Below are positions 10,294 to 24,193 of a DNA stretch of 64,000 nt, one piece after another (within the stretch, counting starts at the first letter, position 1; each line of letters begins with the position of its first letter). This DNA is from Adineta vaga (taxonomy: Eukaryota; Rotifera): positions 12,896,001-12,960,000 of the forward strand of contig CP075494.1 of the NCBI GenBank assembly GCA_021613535.1, read 5' to 3'. The notes under the pieces were generated by a model. It saw only the letters and a list, made by a program, of their open reading frames with translations, made no database searches and was not told the DNA's origin. Position numbers and translations under genes: made by a program.

Positions 10294-13200
10294 TTATGCA
10301 TTTAATGACGTTGGTAAGGCTGGATTTTGAAGAAAATTCATACGTTGTTTTTGTGTTCGAGATTCTGTTACCTAATGAAAAGATCAACGCATAATTCAAA
10401 GCAAATGAAATCAATTTGTATCTCACGAGTTTTTGTAATTCAGTTAATTCCATTGCTAAAGTTTTGATCGCTTTATTTGCATCTTCCATTTGAAATCGTA
10501 TTAAACGATTATCTTGATCTTCTTTATTTTTTTCTTCTTGATTATCCAAACTACTTGTTCGCATACGTGGAAACCATTCGAGATTTCTTTGCTAAAATAA
10601 AATTGTCTTTTTTTCTCTCAAATATTAAATAACAAAAACAAAACAAACTTCAATCATTTCATGAACATAACTTTCTGGACCGGTATATTCTGTTGGATCT
10701 TTTACATGAATTAAAACCATAAAATAGACATAATTCCACATATTATGAACTTTATGAATGTGATCTTCAAATGTCACATGTTTGTTATCAAATGATTTAC
10801 GATCGAGTCCTAGAAAAGAAAAGGCTTCAAACTCTATTATCATTTAAATCAATTATCTTACCACAAATGAAACATGTGTTCCGAAGTACTTCATCGTTTC
10901 TTTGTTTTTCTGTACGTAAATCAGCAAAATTATCAATAATAACACCAAAAATCAAATTCAATGTAATAATAATAACGATAAAGAAGAACATCATATCATA
11001 AATAACTCGAAAGAAATACAAAGGTTCCTAACACAAAGAAAACACATGTTTCGATAATCTCGGATGGAATCGTTTTCTATTTACTTGACTCGATGGTTGT
11101 CGTAGAACATCACCAATACCACCACCATTTCGTAAACCTTTGTTCAATGTTGTAACAATACACATAAATAATGTATCACAAGCACGTTCAACTTCGTTCT
11201 CTCCTACATCTTCCGGTAATAAAATTGGTACTTGAGTCGCTTGACGAAGATGACCCGTTAATGTATCATTCGAACAATTATCTTTCGTACAATATCGATT
11301 TTCTAGATTTTGTGAAATTGTTGTCGCTAAAAGAAAATCAAATGATTAATGAATGTCTGTTCAAATGATAAAGATAGTAAAAATAACAAAGAAGACAATC
11401 ACGAACAACAACTAGTTTGGCATACATGTCAACGTTATTGTTTTAATCAAATGATTTGTTCGTCGATATCGTAGATAATGTTTTCGTGTTTGAATATTAG
11501 TTAGAAAATCATCACGAAAAAAGACAAAACCCACAAGAGAAAATAGATAAATAACTATTAAAGCTAACATCATAGTTAACATGATTGATTTGCCATTTCG
11601 TGTCACTGATTGTATTACATAAGATAATGTTGAATCTCGAAAAATCATATCGAATAACTGGAAAAATAAAGATTAGGATTAGAAATGTTTTGTTTTTCTT
11701 TTTTTGTTAAGAAATATTCAAAGATAAATAAATAGCAAGAGAAAGCTTATTCGAAATGAATAAATCATATGAGACTTACGAGAGAAAGTTTTATTATCTT
11801 TCAATGTGAAATTTATTGTTTGATCTTCGATTTCCAATGCTTTCGTTTTAACTTCCATAAGGAAATCATCTTGGATAAATAGATAACCGCAAATAGCAAA
11901 GAGATAGATGATAATAACAGCAAAAACAGCTGTTAAAATAACAGATTTAGCATTGCGAACAACACATTGAATCACATTCCACAACGTATCTTCACGATAG
12001 ACAACATCGAGTAACTAAGAAAACAATTATACAACACAAAACGAACAATAAGCATTTCACTTACCAGTAAACTATAGAAAAATTCATGTACACATAAGCC
12101 AAATACACAAAGAGCGAGATAACCCACATGATAAACTAATTGAAAATTTGTTAGATTTTCATAGCGTGATCTGGAAAATGTGCCATTATTTCCCATGAAA
12201 CTAACTAAAAATACTCCTTTATTCAAAACCTACAAACAAAAAGTAGAACATCTTTGATAAGGAGAATTCAATTGATTAGGAATGTTTTTTATACTTGTAT
12301 TGCGCCCATGAACCATAAAGTTGGTCCAAGGCCAATCGAATAAATAGATCTAATAATGGCTGCAACAAAACACATGCGCATCGTTGTTACATTAGTTTTT
12401 ATTAGAATAGCTATTATTGTAAATAGGAATACACTCCAAATAGCTGCTGAAGCACGTGAATCAAGATCTGATGAAAAGAAGAAAAGCAAACCCATAGAAA
12501 ACTTCAATGTTTCAGATTCAATAATACTACCTTTTAAACCTTTGTTAAATGGATAAAAAACAGCGACAAGAATATTGATTAATACTGCAAAATTGAATGA
12601 GATATCACTCCAGAGTGACATTTGAGATGAAAACCAATATAATGTTGGTTGATGACGTAATTTTCTTTGCCATCTCATTTCTTCAAAGATTTCGGGAAAT
12701 TTACCAAAGAAATCTTTGACTTTCGAACCTTGTTGATCTTGTTCACATGTTAGAAAAACTTTCTGTTTCTTTTCATTAGTTAAAAATTCACATAATTGTG
12801 GAACAGGAAAGACAACTAGTTAAAGAGACATTTAAATCAAAACAGAGTAAATCAAAAAAAACAAAACATACTTGGTTCAATAGATCGATCATGTCGAATA
12901 ATTTCAATTTCAGCGGTATGTTTATGATAATAGGATAATGCTTCATCATTTAATGTTCGATGTTTCATAAGAACTTCTAATTCACGATGATGACGTGATA
13001 ACTAAAAATACATTAACATCAAATTGAAATAATTCTTTACAATCGCTTACTTGATACGCAAGAATATACATATTATGGCCAACAGTTTGTGCAACATTAT
13101 CCAGATTATCGTTCTTTTCTTCTTCTTCATGTTTTTCTTCGGAATTTTCGATTTCTTTATGTTCAATTTCTTTTTGTTTACCACGAGCATAAATTTGACA

Positions 13201-16200
13201 TGCAACATCAATCTAGAAAAGAAGACAATAATGAAACATTTGAATATTCTACAAATATTTGATTATCTTTACTAATTGTGAAACAGGATTAATATTTCGA
13301 AGAATACGTTCGGCATTCGTACTATCATCTCGACTTTCCATCACAGCTAAAAGTAATTTCGATGCATTATCCTGAAGAGAAAAAAATGAAGTTATCAATT
13401 TCAATGACTCAGCACATATCAAGCAAAATTACTTTTAATTCTAATACAAGATCATAATTCTTTTGATTTAATGGTGTTATATCATTTAATACAATAGCAA
13501 TAATGATATCGATTCCATTCGATTCATGATTAACAATTGCATCTTGATTGTCTCGACATGGTCCTTGACAATATTCAGTTAATGTATTCAAAGCTTGATT
13601 AATTAATTCAACATTATCTTCATTAATATAATTTCCCAATAGACCAAGTAGACCAGTTTGTGAACCACAGATAGCATCAAGAAATTTTAATGTCTCACAA
13701 ACGAGATTATAATTTGTTTTATTATTATCTTGTAATCGAAGATAATTCTAATAAAACGAAAAACAAAAATGAATTAATAGAGAAGAAGTATAACATGAGA
13801 TGAATACTTGGAATTCAGGATTATGATTTTCACAGAGTAATTGTAAAAATCGTAAGATTGGTTGCATTATACGTAATTCAAAAGCTAGTTTATGACGACG
13901 ATGTTGTAAACTAAATAAAAAAGAGTACAGTATGAATTTCTATGTAGTCTTCGCTGTTATCGAACGAAATAACTTTCGTTGAAGATCTTAGTATCGTTGC
14001 TCTGTACTATTGAATATATCTTACTGAGTATCGAAAGCATCCATTGATCCTGGTGTTGAATTTTTTGGTCGTTCGAATTGTAATGGAATGTCATCAGCAG
14101 TCAATGCAGTCTGCATTGCTTGTGATGAATCCATTTCCGCCATATCTACAAACGAAAAGAAATCGAAACAAATCATTTCCAAAATAGATCTTCTCATTAT
14201 ATGTACTTGTAACATCATCCGTTGGAGGTTCAAGTGAAACTTGTGATGGTACATCAATGGTAAAATTTTCATCGGCAGGTGGAATCAATGATGGTTGTGG
14301 ACCACTTGTTCCACTATTGAACATCAATGATGCATGACCAGATATTGGTGTAAAAATTAAATCATCAAAATCATCAATATCTTCATTGATTTCATTATTG
14401 GCCGACGACATACTTTTCAATGTTTTCTGTGCCACATACATTTTATCATAAAAGACTTGAAAGAATCTTTCCGATGCTGTTTCACATCCATGTAAACGAC
14501 GAAGTATACTTGTCTAAAAGAATCCTATGAAAAGAATATTGAAAAGCAAAACTTCTTACTTGAACTTCGGTATTACCACCTTCGAGTAATGCAATAGCTA
14601 AATGAATACTTTCTTCAAGAATATTCATTGATGATTGACTAATAAATAATTCCACGACAAGATCACTTGCACCTTGTTTATTTAATTCATTTTGTGTTAA
14701 TCGTAATCTTCCAAGAGCATCTTCTTCTAAATAAATACAAACAAAAGAAAGTTTTCTTTTCATGTCGATTATTTAAGATATTTCGCACAAAATCCATTTT
14801 TGCCGAAAAGTGGTAAAGATCTTTTAGTTTTGCATAGTTTTTATGGAATCATTCGATTATGGAAAGAAAATCGAGCAATAACGAGACTATGCCCATAGAC
14901 AGATTCGAACTCTTTCGAATTTATCCCACACAATTCAACTAAATTTTCATACCTTTCAAAGGTTGATGAAGTGATTTTAAATATTGTTTATCATCCGAAA
15001 AATATCGTCGAAGTAATTTCAATCGTAAACTTTGTCCCTAAAATATCGAAATAGAAGATTTGAGAATTTCCAAATCGAATTATTCATTACCATTGTATCA
15101 AATTCATGATTACTTTTTACCATCGATTTTAATGCATGCATGATTCGTAAACAGAGATTTTCATCAGTTTGTACAAGTAAATATTTTGCATGTTGTATAA
15201 ATCTAATTATTAAACATAAATGTCAATTTTAATTCGAATGAAATACTTCGTATTTACTTATAAATTAATGTTCCATAGAGAAGTTTTACTCGACATTCAT
15301 GACTTTCTGGAAATAATGCATAAGGGGCACGAATAACATCGACAAGTACACTCATTTCAGCTTGAATCAATGGATTAAGTCGAATACTAACTTCAGAAAG
15401 ATATTCCTATAGATAGAATGACAAATTAATCCAAAGATTTATGAATGAATGGTATTTATTATACCACAAAACGATCAATGACACGTTTATGTTCTAAATC
15501 GTCGGAATCATCGTAAACATCACCGAGATAATCGCTACTATGCCGTCGGTCAGATGTACTACGACTGGTACGTCGAGAACGGTTTATTGTTTCACTTATT
15601 GAACTATGACTTGAACGAAGAAAATGAAGAAGTCCTCGACGATCCGCTGAAATGAAAATAAAAACAAAAATCCGTATTAACAATTGATTAATAATCAATC
15701 TGAAATCTTTACCAATCAAGGCAATTATATGAATACATCGTTCAATACGTTCACGTTGAATTGTCGTTAACCATGGTACACTTAACAATCGTGTTAAATG
15801 ACTATGTAATGATACAATTGTTGTATTTCGATGCTAAACAAATAAACAAAAGTAGGATAAAGAATAAAAATCTTTCATTTGCTTTTATTCCCAACAAGAA
15901 ACACATAGATAGAAATAAATCACACATGCAAAGGAGAAGTACACGAGGATAATTCATTATATCACACACATTCCAATTACTTACATGAGTTGTACTGTTA
16001 TCTATAATCTGGAATAAGAGATCATATGAAATTTAAAACATGCATAAATATGTGATGGTTCTTTTTTTTCTGTTAGTGAAATTTCTAATCATTCAGCAAG
16101 AATAGTTTTTTTTCTCTCTCTAGATTTTGAATAAAGTACCTCCCAAGAAGCAATTATTGATGGTGCGATCTCAGTTGATCGACTATCATCAAGCATATAC

Positions 16201-19200
16201 TGATCCTATGAGTAGATGTTATTAATTAATTAGGATATTGTCAATTATGAAAAGAAATCAATTGAGTTTGATAGGAATATTATTGAGAATTATGGCTTAC
16301 TTGTGGAGCAGAGGATTGTTCGAAGAAGGGTGAATTGAAAAATTGATTGATTAAATCGAGTACAGTATCTAAGATGTATCTTTCTAAATATCGTTGTTCA
16401 GCGGGTTTTGTTATTAACTAAAAACACACAATGAAGATACAAGACCAAATAGATCATCTAAAATTGCTCTCACAATCAATAAATTTCTTACCTTTTCAAT
16501 ATCTGGACAAATTGATTTTTCAATTAATGTATAAATATGTTGACTGTTATAAATTTCTTTCATTTCAACTTCCGTATCAATATAGCAATGAGTCAAAAAG
16601 GTAATATATGCATTTTTAACCTGAAAACAAAAGCAAAACAAGTAAGTCCTTAGGAAAAGTTAATGAGCGAAATACAAACTTCAGAAACACAATCTGGATG
16701 TGTGACAATGAGAACAAGATCATCCAGACCAATTAATGAATGACATTTGATTTCAGTTGAAGCATTTTTTCCTTCAGTACACATGGCTAATAGATGAACG
16801 AGTTGTATATGATAATTCAATAATGAATTTGGATCTGTTCGTTCCGTGTCAGATTGCATACGTTCGACAAGATCAGTAAGATTTCCTTTTTCATAACACA
16901 TCAAAACTTCATCGGAAGTAACAAGCTAAAAGTAAATCAAATCAATTGTATTTATTGTGATGAATGCGAAATCGATTATTACCTCTGACATGACAATATC
17001 TTGACAATTTTTTATATATTGACCTTCAGCTTTCACAATAGTTTGAAGAAATTTGATATATATCACTTTTCGGCCATGTAATTCAACCAAATGAACGAAA
17101 TGTTGAACATGTTTTTCAGTTATTGTTTTACATAATTGAATATTATTGAGAAAGATATAACAACATGTTTCGACTTCTTGTTCCTACAATTAACGATTAA
17201 AACTTCACTCATCCGAAGAACGGAAGAATTTGAACAGTGCAATTTACCTCAGATAATTGTTGATAATCATTGAAATATAATTCATATAATTTCGCTTGAT
17301 TTGTTGGATTTTCATAACAAAAATATTGTAAAAGATTATGAGCTAATTTCATTATACTATTCATTCGTGTATCTTCTGCCTACAAACAAATCATTTCTAA
17401 AGTTTACCTTCAAATCATTTTTGTGTCTTACTTTATCGTAGGGAATTTTCAATAAATCTAATACAACTACATGTACGTCCATATTTCTTAATAAACGTTG
17501 TTCATTTTCTCGAGCATGTAATGTTCCATCATTATTTTCTACAACACATAATTTGATCATTCGACGAAGAATCTAAATCAATATCTTCGATCAATACATC
17601 ATCAATAGACGTTCATTTTCAATTGCTTCAAAAAGAAATCATAATCGATCTACACGCGCAAACTAATCAATTCTATTGATATAAAAATAAATTCCATGAA
17701 TTCATCTTTATAACAAGAGATTCCAATTATCTGGCAAATCATGCATGTCAAAAGACAAAAAATACGTAAGAAAAAGAATCGAGCATTCTAAGAGAATTGT
17801 AGCACATTAGATAAAGAAGCACTTAAACCCACAGTGATAAAACAATAGAGAAAAAGAAGTGCAGTACAAAAGAAACATGAGAGTTGAAACTTTCTAGATA
17901 TCAAAATCCCATTACCGTGTCAATGAATTTATGTATACACTGTGAAAGATGACATAGAGAGAGAAAAACAAAGAATTAGGTTAATAATATTCTGTTTACA
18001 TGTGAGTTTTAGACATGCAAAAAGTTTATTAATTGATATGATATTGTTGAAAATTTTTCAGGGAAATAAGAAGAAAGAGGAAGAGAAGCGATTAGATGAG
18101 CGCTACTGACCTGGAACATCGATGTATAGCGATATGCTGATTCTTCATTGATAATCGGACCGCCAGTATCGAATTCTGTATCAGTAAGACCAGATGAAGT
18201 AACCAGTTTCTTCAATCAAATAAATAAACGATCAAATATCAAAGATTATCCGTTGATTTCATTTCTATGAACAGGTCTGTTTTAGGATTAAACTCACGAT
18301 TAGCTTCTCTACATTCAACGAATTTGCCCCCCATCAGTATCGTCATAGAAAATTTCCGAGGTTTCAAATTGATCGAACGGATCAATATTTCGTTCGACAA
18401 TCAAATAGTTATTCAAAACACTTATCTTTTCAATCCAATCATACCTTGATTTCTAATTCATCGTCTTTTCGATCGTCCTGACCCTCAAGTCCATTTCCTG
18501 ATAACATTCCATCTTTTCCTTTTTTATAAACCCATAATTCTGATTTTTCAACAAATAATCTCAATTGATCTAAATCTTGTTTAATTTGTTTATAATTTTG
18601 AATATCGGTTTCACTAACAAGCAATTGAACTTGATTTAAATGTTGTAATGTTTCTTTTCGTTGATTAAAATGTCGAAAAAGTAAAGATAAAGCACGAGAT
18701 ACTAACGGTTGATAATCATGCATAACTAAATTTAATAAAACTCGAAGAAATGTTTTTCCTTTCGTGTCATCTAAGTCAAGATTTGGTTCATTAGAATCGA
18801 ATATACATTCAATATCAGTAGTTTGTAATAGACTTGGAATTGAATCTAAAGAAAATTCGATTAGAAAACAAAGATACATTGAATAAAAACGATTCTACCA
18901 GGATTATCAAATTTTTGTTTAAACATTGAAATTAATCGAGATATACGAAAATCAAGACGAATATCGAGAATAAATTCCAAAATAGCAATTACATTCATTT
19001 TAGTTTCATATGCTAAATCATCGAGTACATCGAATTGTTGTTCTGCACTAACATCTGGAGCTGAATATAAATTTGAGGCAATTACAGGTTCATATTTTAT
19101 TGATTTCGATGTCGATACAACAATTGGAGAAACTAAATAATGATCATTGATAAATTATGTAAGATCGAGAATTTAACAAACCTGGTTCAGATTGTCGTTT

Positions 19201-22200
19201 GGAATTATTTGTAGCTAATACTTTACTTGTATCAAGAATGCCGAGTAGTGTTTGAGTTAGTTTAAGTAAATCTTCGAAACTATAGAATCCAAAGAAGATT
19301 AAACGACGAGCTAAATTAACAACCTAGAAAATAAAAAATAAGATAAAGAAGATTTATCTTTGAAAAAGAGAGTCATACTTCATGAGTGAGTTTATTTTGT
19401 TCACCATCTGCGAATGAATTCGGTTGTTGAACAACAGTTTTTAGATAATCTTCTACAAATTTCATAGTTGATTCAAATTTAATACGATTTTCTTGTTTTT
19501 CAGATGGTTCAAGTGATCCACTGATAGTTTGATCATATCTAGAAAAGAGAATTGCTTTAGTTTCAAGAAAATCATATGTTTTGCTTTTATAAATTGTATA
19601 TTTACTCATTGAGTGAAATCGATGGTTTAACTTGATTCCATAATCGAGCATATTTAATACGTGTAACTTCTTCTTGTGGATCCCGATTAACATGAATATG
19701 AATCATTAGACGACAAAATGCTGCACGTAGATCCGACGGAAGATTTTCACTTTTTATACATCTAAATTAATGAAAAAAGACAAACACTTCAATATACATC
19801 TTAATCGAAATAGAAATTTACGTTAGAATAAGATCAATGGGTAATTCAGTAGATAGATTATCAATAGCGAGATATTGTCGATCGAAACACATATGAGAGA
19901 ATAGATTAAGTTGATATCTATAGAATACAATCCAAAAATAAGAAAAGTTTGAACGAAATTCAATGATTACCTATAATATTCTAAAATATTCTTAAATTCT
20001 TCACGTTTTTTATGTCCAGGTTGATCTCGAATAATTCCAGCCATATATTCAATTGATTCAGATTTTTCATCCCATGTTAATACAACTTCATGGAACATAT
20101 TCTGATGTGAGAAACCAGTTGGCGGACTAATATTATCATCCAAAATTGTATCTTCAATACATGCTTTTAATTCAAGTCTATATTACAAATCAAAATATTC
20201 ATATATGAATGAAAATGAAATCAAATAACAAACTTCGTTCGAATTAGAATATCCGAATTTTTCTCTAAGACCGATTTACAGATCATTTCTTGTGTTCGAG
20301 CAATAGCTTGATTACTTGATACACATAGATCGGATAAATATTCGAGAAATCTTTAACAGAAAAAAAAACATTTATAATATTGAATAATAAAAACGAAAAA
20401 GAAAGAAATCTTACTTGCAATCTCGTTTTTCTCTTAATAATGTTACGAATGTGTCAATTTCTTTTTCTGTGATATGTTTTTCTAATAATTTCTTATTGTT
20501 ATGTAATAATGCAGTGATCGTATCTTCAGCGAGAATATCATAACCAATTTGAGATTGCATAAAAGAGAATTCTTTGGCAATTGTTTCCTGGACAGAGAGG
20601 AGAAAAAGAGAAAACGTTCAATCCATAAGATCACTAAGAAATTTCCTACTTGATTTTTTCGATATTCTTGTTGACAATGTTTAAGTATTCGATAACAAAG
20701 ACGACAAATTGTTTTCATTTGATATGTTGTAGTTGAATAACGTATATCAGCATCTTGTTGTTGTTGTTGAGATGAAACATAATGATCATTACTCGTTGAT
20801 ATAGGTGAATTATTTGAATAAAGATCAGAACCTTTCGAAGAATTAGTATTGAATCGTTCGAGTTCTAAACGTGGTTTTAGTACTCGAAGAACACGAAATA
20901 ACTGAAGTAAACAGACGGATGAAATTCAAATAGAGGAAAAGAAAGAAAATTTACTTGTTTAAGAATATTTTGTTCACGAATTAGTTTTTGTCTTTCACGA
21001 TTCGGTTTTAAGACTTGTACATCAAATGGATCACTACCATTATTTTCTTGACAAGCAAGAAAATAGACAATATCAGTTAATAGTAATATCACTTGTCTAA
21101 AAGAAGATAAAAACCAATCATTTGTATACAAACTATTTGAAATATAAAACTTACTTTCTTTCATTAGCGTGTACATTCATAATTCCAATTTTTTCCCATT
21201 TAGATACTGTTATATCAAAATGCTGTGCAGCATCATTAGCAAAATCCAAATCTCGAACTTCATCCGGCGAAACATGTACTATTTGAAAAGCTTCTTTATC
21301 TTCTTTTAATAAGGCACAACCAATTTTAAATCGTACATTATCATCATCAGGATCTAATTTAATGCTTGTTGAATGAACCCATGTATTCGTACTTATATGT
21401 TGTAAACGTACATATGAACCCCAAGGAACTGGATCTTCATTCCGTGTTATTGTTGTTGGATCGAATTCGAATAGAGATGATATATCATAACCATGTGGAA
21501 TAGGGACAAGTGCAAAGACAGGTGTACTTGATGTGCCACGTAGTTTTTGTCGTGTAGCATCAAATGTTTGATCGAGATCAACTTCAGCAGCAAGATATTG
21601 TCCTGTCGCGAGATGTTTAAAACGAAATAATGAACTCCAATGACCAACACCACCACGACATGGATCCTGTTGAACAACTTCGATTTCCCACAAAGCATTC
21701 GATGAAGTAGCTGATGTTGCTGATGCACGTCCAGTCGCACGTAGAAAAACGACACTTTTCTTTCGATAATTATCACAGGTTAAAAATTTCTCCTGTTCAG
21801 CATGAAATAAACGAACAATATCTCCCTAAAAAACGATCATTAAAGTCATTTGCAAATAAATCAATTTTGTTTTCGTACACTTTTCAAAACTTCATTTGTT
21901 GCTTCATAACATGACACGAATAAAACAATTTTCCAACTCGTTTGAATATGTGAATTCACCTATGAGATGAAAATAGAAAATCAAGTTAAACAATTGATAA
22001 GATTACAAATTCTCATACGTTATATCATGCAGGGTAAAAGATAGAAATTCATGTTATTCTGTCTAGGTTATAAACTGATTATTTACTTTCTAAATAGATC
22101 TTTAACCGATGTATTTAGAAATAAACAAGACCAAACAAAAGCATTTTATTGTTATGCATACGATGAAGAAAACAAAAACAATATATGTATGTATTTTCAG

Positions 22201-23303
22201 GATAGGAAAGCTATGGATATACATCAAACATACGAGATTAAATGAATAACAATTGATCTAAACAATAGACAAATCAATCGATTACGTACACATGCATAAG
22301 GGTATTCACTGCAAACGAAAGAAAAAAAAGCAGATATTTTCATTCTTTTTTTCTATATTGGTAAACACGGTCAAATGAATACCGTATGAAGATGAAGATT
22401 AATTAAACTGCAACACTAGAAGAGAATGATTCTAGCATCTTTTTTTTCTTCTCTTCGAATGATGATTATTTTCTTTTTCAGTATAAAAATAAATTCTCTA
22501 CATACTTCTTTTGATCCCGGATGATCTGGTAATTCTAATTCACTAACATGTAAGGGTTGTCCACCACTGTATGGCATTAACACAACTTTATCGCCAACTA
22601 CAACCTAAATACAATCTCTGTTTTGTCGCTTTTTTATAATAAGTATTTAACCAGATAACATACACGTTCGCCTTTCGCTCTTAGTTTGTAATACGGTTCG
22701 ATTTGAAACCATGAACCTTCTGTTCCACTTACATCCAATGATACACGCATCGCATTTTTTTCCAAAAAGGCCGGCAATCGTTTATTAACAGTGATATATT
22801 TATTACTTTTAATATGAAGTAATTGAACGATTGTGTCCCCATATTTTATAATTGTACCCGTTTGTTTTCGACTTTCTTCTTCATTTTGACGTTTTTCTGT
22901 ATCGGCAGCAATTTGTAATTTTTTTAAATCTCGAGCTGTATTCGGACTTTTTAATGCATTCCAATATTGAGTTTGCGCACTATATCGATGACTTGGACAT
23001 ATACGAAATAGACAATCTTTTATAAAAAAAAAAAAAATAAAATGAAATCTTTCTTTAATTTCGCGAATTTCTCACCTCGATATTTCTTTGGCGGTTTTTG
23101 AAGGTCACCAGCATCAGGCTGGACAACACAACGATCATCAACAAGACTAAATATATTGAATATGTATATAACATACAGTAATGTACAAAAAAAGCAAATA
23201 TTTCATACCCAAGTGTACTTATAAATCCACATACGGTTCCTTCAGCATATAGAGCAATTGTATCTCCAATTTTTAGGAAACTTGATGTTAAATTTGATTC
23301 CAT
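10294..23303 (-). CDS. ITPR: Inositol 1,4,5-trisphosphate receptor (ER calcium channel)
   Basis: A full-length IP3 receptor in several dozen exons separated mostly by introns of about 50 nt. It starts at 23303 ([33 protein letters not shown]) and stops at 10294-10296. The IP3-binding core is intact: [49 protein letters not shown] and CQQEYRKNQ contain the family's ligand-binding basic residues. The long regulatory middle includes YCQGPC...[10 protein letters not shown]. The channel domain runs from about 12.7 to 10.86 kb, with S1 at [18 protein letters not shown], the filter [13 protein letters not shown] (about 11100), and S6 [20 protein letters not shown]. The CFICG...HIHKVHNMW zinc site and a C-terminal coiled coil follow. 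It releases Ca2+ from the ER as a tetramer. Longer introns sit at 22505-21962, 18444-18210, 18110-17573 and around the duplicated S5 exons. Confidence 0.97.
11426..11657 (-). other. ITPR: ITPR alternative exon B (S4-S5 linker and S5 helix)
   Basis: A 232-nt exon from acceptor TTTTTCCAG to donor GTATGC. It begins in phase 0 and ends after one base of a codon. It encodes [20 protein letters not shown], then an S5 helix [20 protein letters not shown] and FRDDF, and a basic pore-side tail. SVTRNGKS and LFSLVG are closer to the vertebrate sequence than the matching part of exon A. It should be spliced in place of exon A. Confidence 0.85.
11780..12014 (-). other. ITPR: ITPR alternative exon A (S4-S5 linker and S5 helix)
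   Basis: A 235-nt exon with the same start and end phases as exon B. It encodes [20 protein letters not shown], the helix [25 protein letters not shown], and an acidic luminal tail ([16 protein letters not shown]). The first 52 residues are about half identical to exon B. It follows the common exon that ends at 12065 (HEFFYSLL). Confidence 0.85.
17916..17939 (-). other. ITPR: Candidate 24-nt ITPR microexon
   Basis: Bounded by a pyrimidine-rich acceptor (CATCTTTCACAG) and a GTAATG donor, it would add eight residues, CIHKFIDT, in phase 0 between YRYTSMFQ (exon 18209-18111) and ILRRMIKLC (exon starting 17572). Without it the flanking exons align to vertebrate ITPR without a gap, so it would be optional. 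No transcript evidence is available here. Confidence 0.45.
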
Positions 23304-23658
23304 GATTCTATGTAAATTGACGTCTATTTGTTTATCTATGATAGAAGAAAGAAATCAAATAATTTTCTTTTTATCATAAACACAAAAGATCGTTCTGTTC
23401 TATTTCCTTTTGGCATCGTTATTGATAACAAGAAAAATGATTGATTAACAACTCGTATCATAGTAATAACAATAAAAAGAAAGTTTTTTTTTATCTCAAC
23501 AGAATAGCGATTAATTTATGTGATATATATTTGACGTGTCTATTCAACATTCAAGTATATCATCATAATAAAAACAAAATCGATTATAATCGAATGACAT
23601 TAGTTAGCCTTCTCACGTTTATTTTCTATTCGTTAATAGAACAAATAATAACATCAAA

Positions 23659-23664
<6 letters not shown>

Positions 23665-23698
<34 letters not shown>
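23665..23698. repeat. (CT)17 microsatellite
   Basis: Perfect CT dinucleotide repeat of 34 nt about 360 bp upstream of the ITPR start codon. Confidence 0.95.
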
Positions 23699-23700
<2 letters not shown>

Positions 23701-24170
23701 GCATATATATTCGATAGTCTATCGATTAATGCTAAACGTAATTACTATCTCGAGATCACACGCTGATGATATCAAGATGAATTTCTTTAAGTAAGAAGAA
23801 CAAAATAGGATGGTTTTACTAAAATTCCAGAAGGCTCATTTGTTATCTTTGTACAAGCTGAAGAGGTTTCTGATATGTAATATGCTACATATGTTTATAA
23901 TCAAGTAGTATTTAGACATATACTCGCATAAGAAGAAATGACCTGCTGAGTAGAGATGATGTCTATTCATTTGGTATAGAAAGAAGAAAAAGAAAACATC
24001 ATCGAAAGGCAATGATCTTTTGTTTTTGATCGATAACATCACAGATGTTTTTCTTCTGATTGACTATACCTTCAATAATCGTATCATATATGAATTAATT
24101 GATAGTTGTCATTGGAATATATGTAATGGAAATCAATGGAATGAAAAAATAAATGATGAAAATCTGAAAT

Positions 24171-24193
24171 TATATATATATATATATATATAT
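24171..24193. repeat. (TA)n microsatellite
   Basis: Perfect TA dinucleotide run of 23 nt in the ITPR-ESCO spacer. Confidence 0.9.

Noticed and set aside
14890-14940. tRNA-like GTTCGAATC on the minus strand
   Set aside because: The flanking bases do not form a T stem and no acceptor, D or anticodon arms are found; it lies in an ITPR intron.
21447-21776. 109-codon frame overlapping ITPR
   Set aside because: Alternative frame of the conserved IP3-binding exon; no independent evidence.
22290-22308. Possible 19-nt exon with a strong pyrimidine tract in the long ITPR intron
   Set aside because: In the required phase it starts with TGA and its length is not a multiple of three; the flanking exons already join in perfect agreement with vertebrate ITPR. 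At most a poison exon, with no support.
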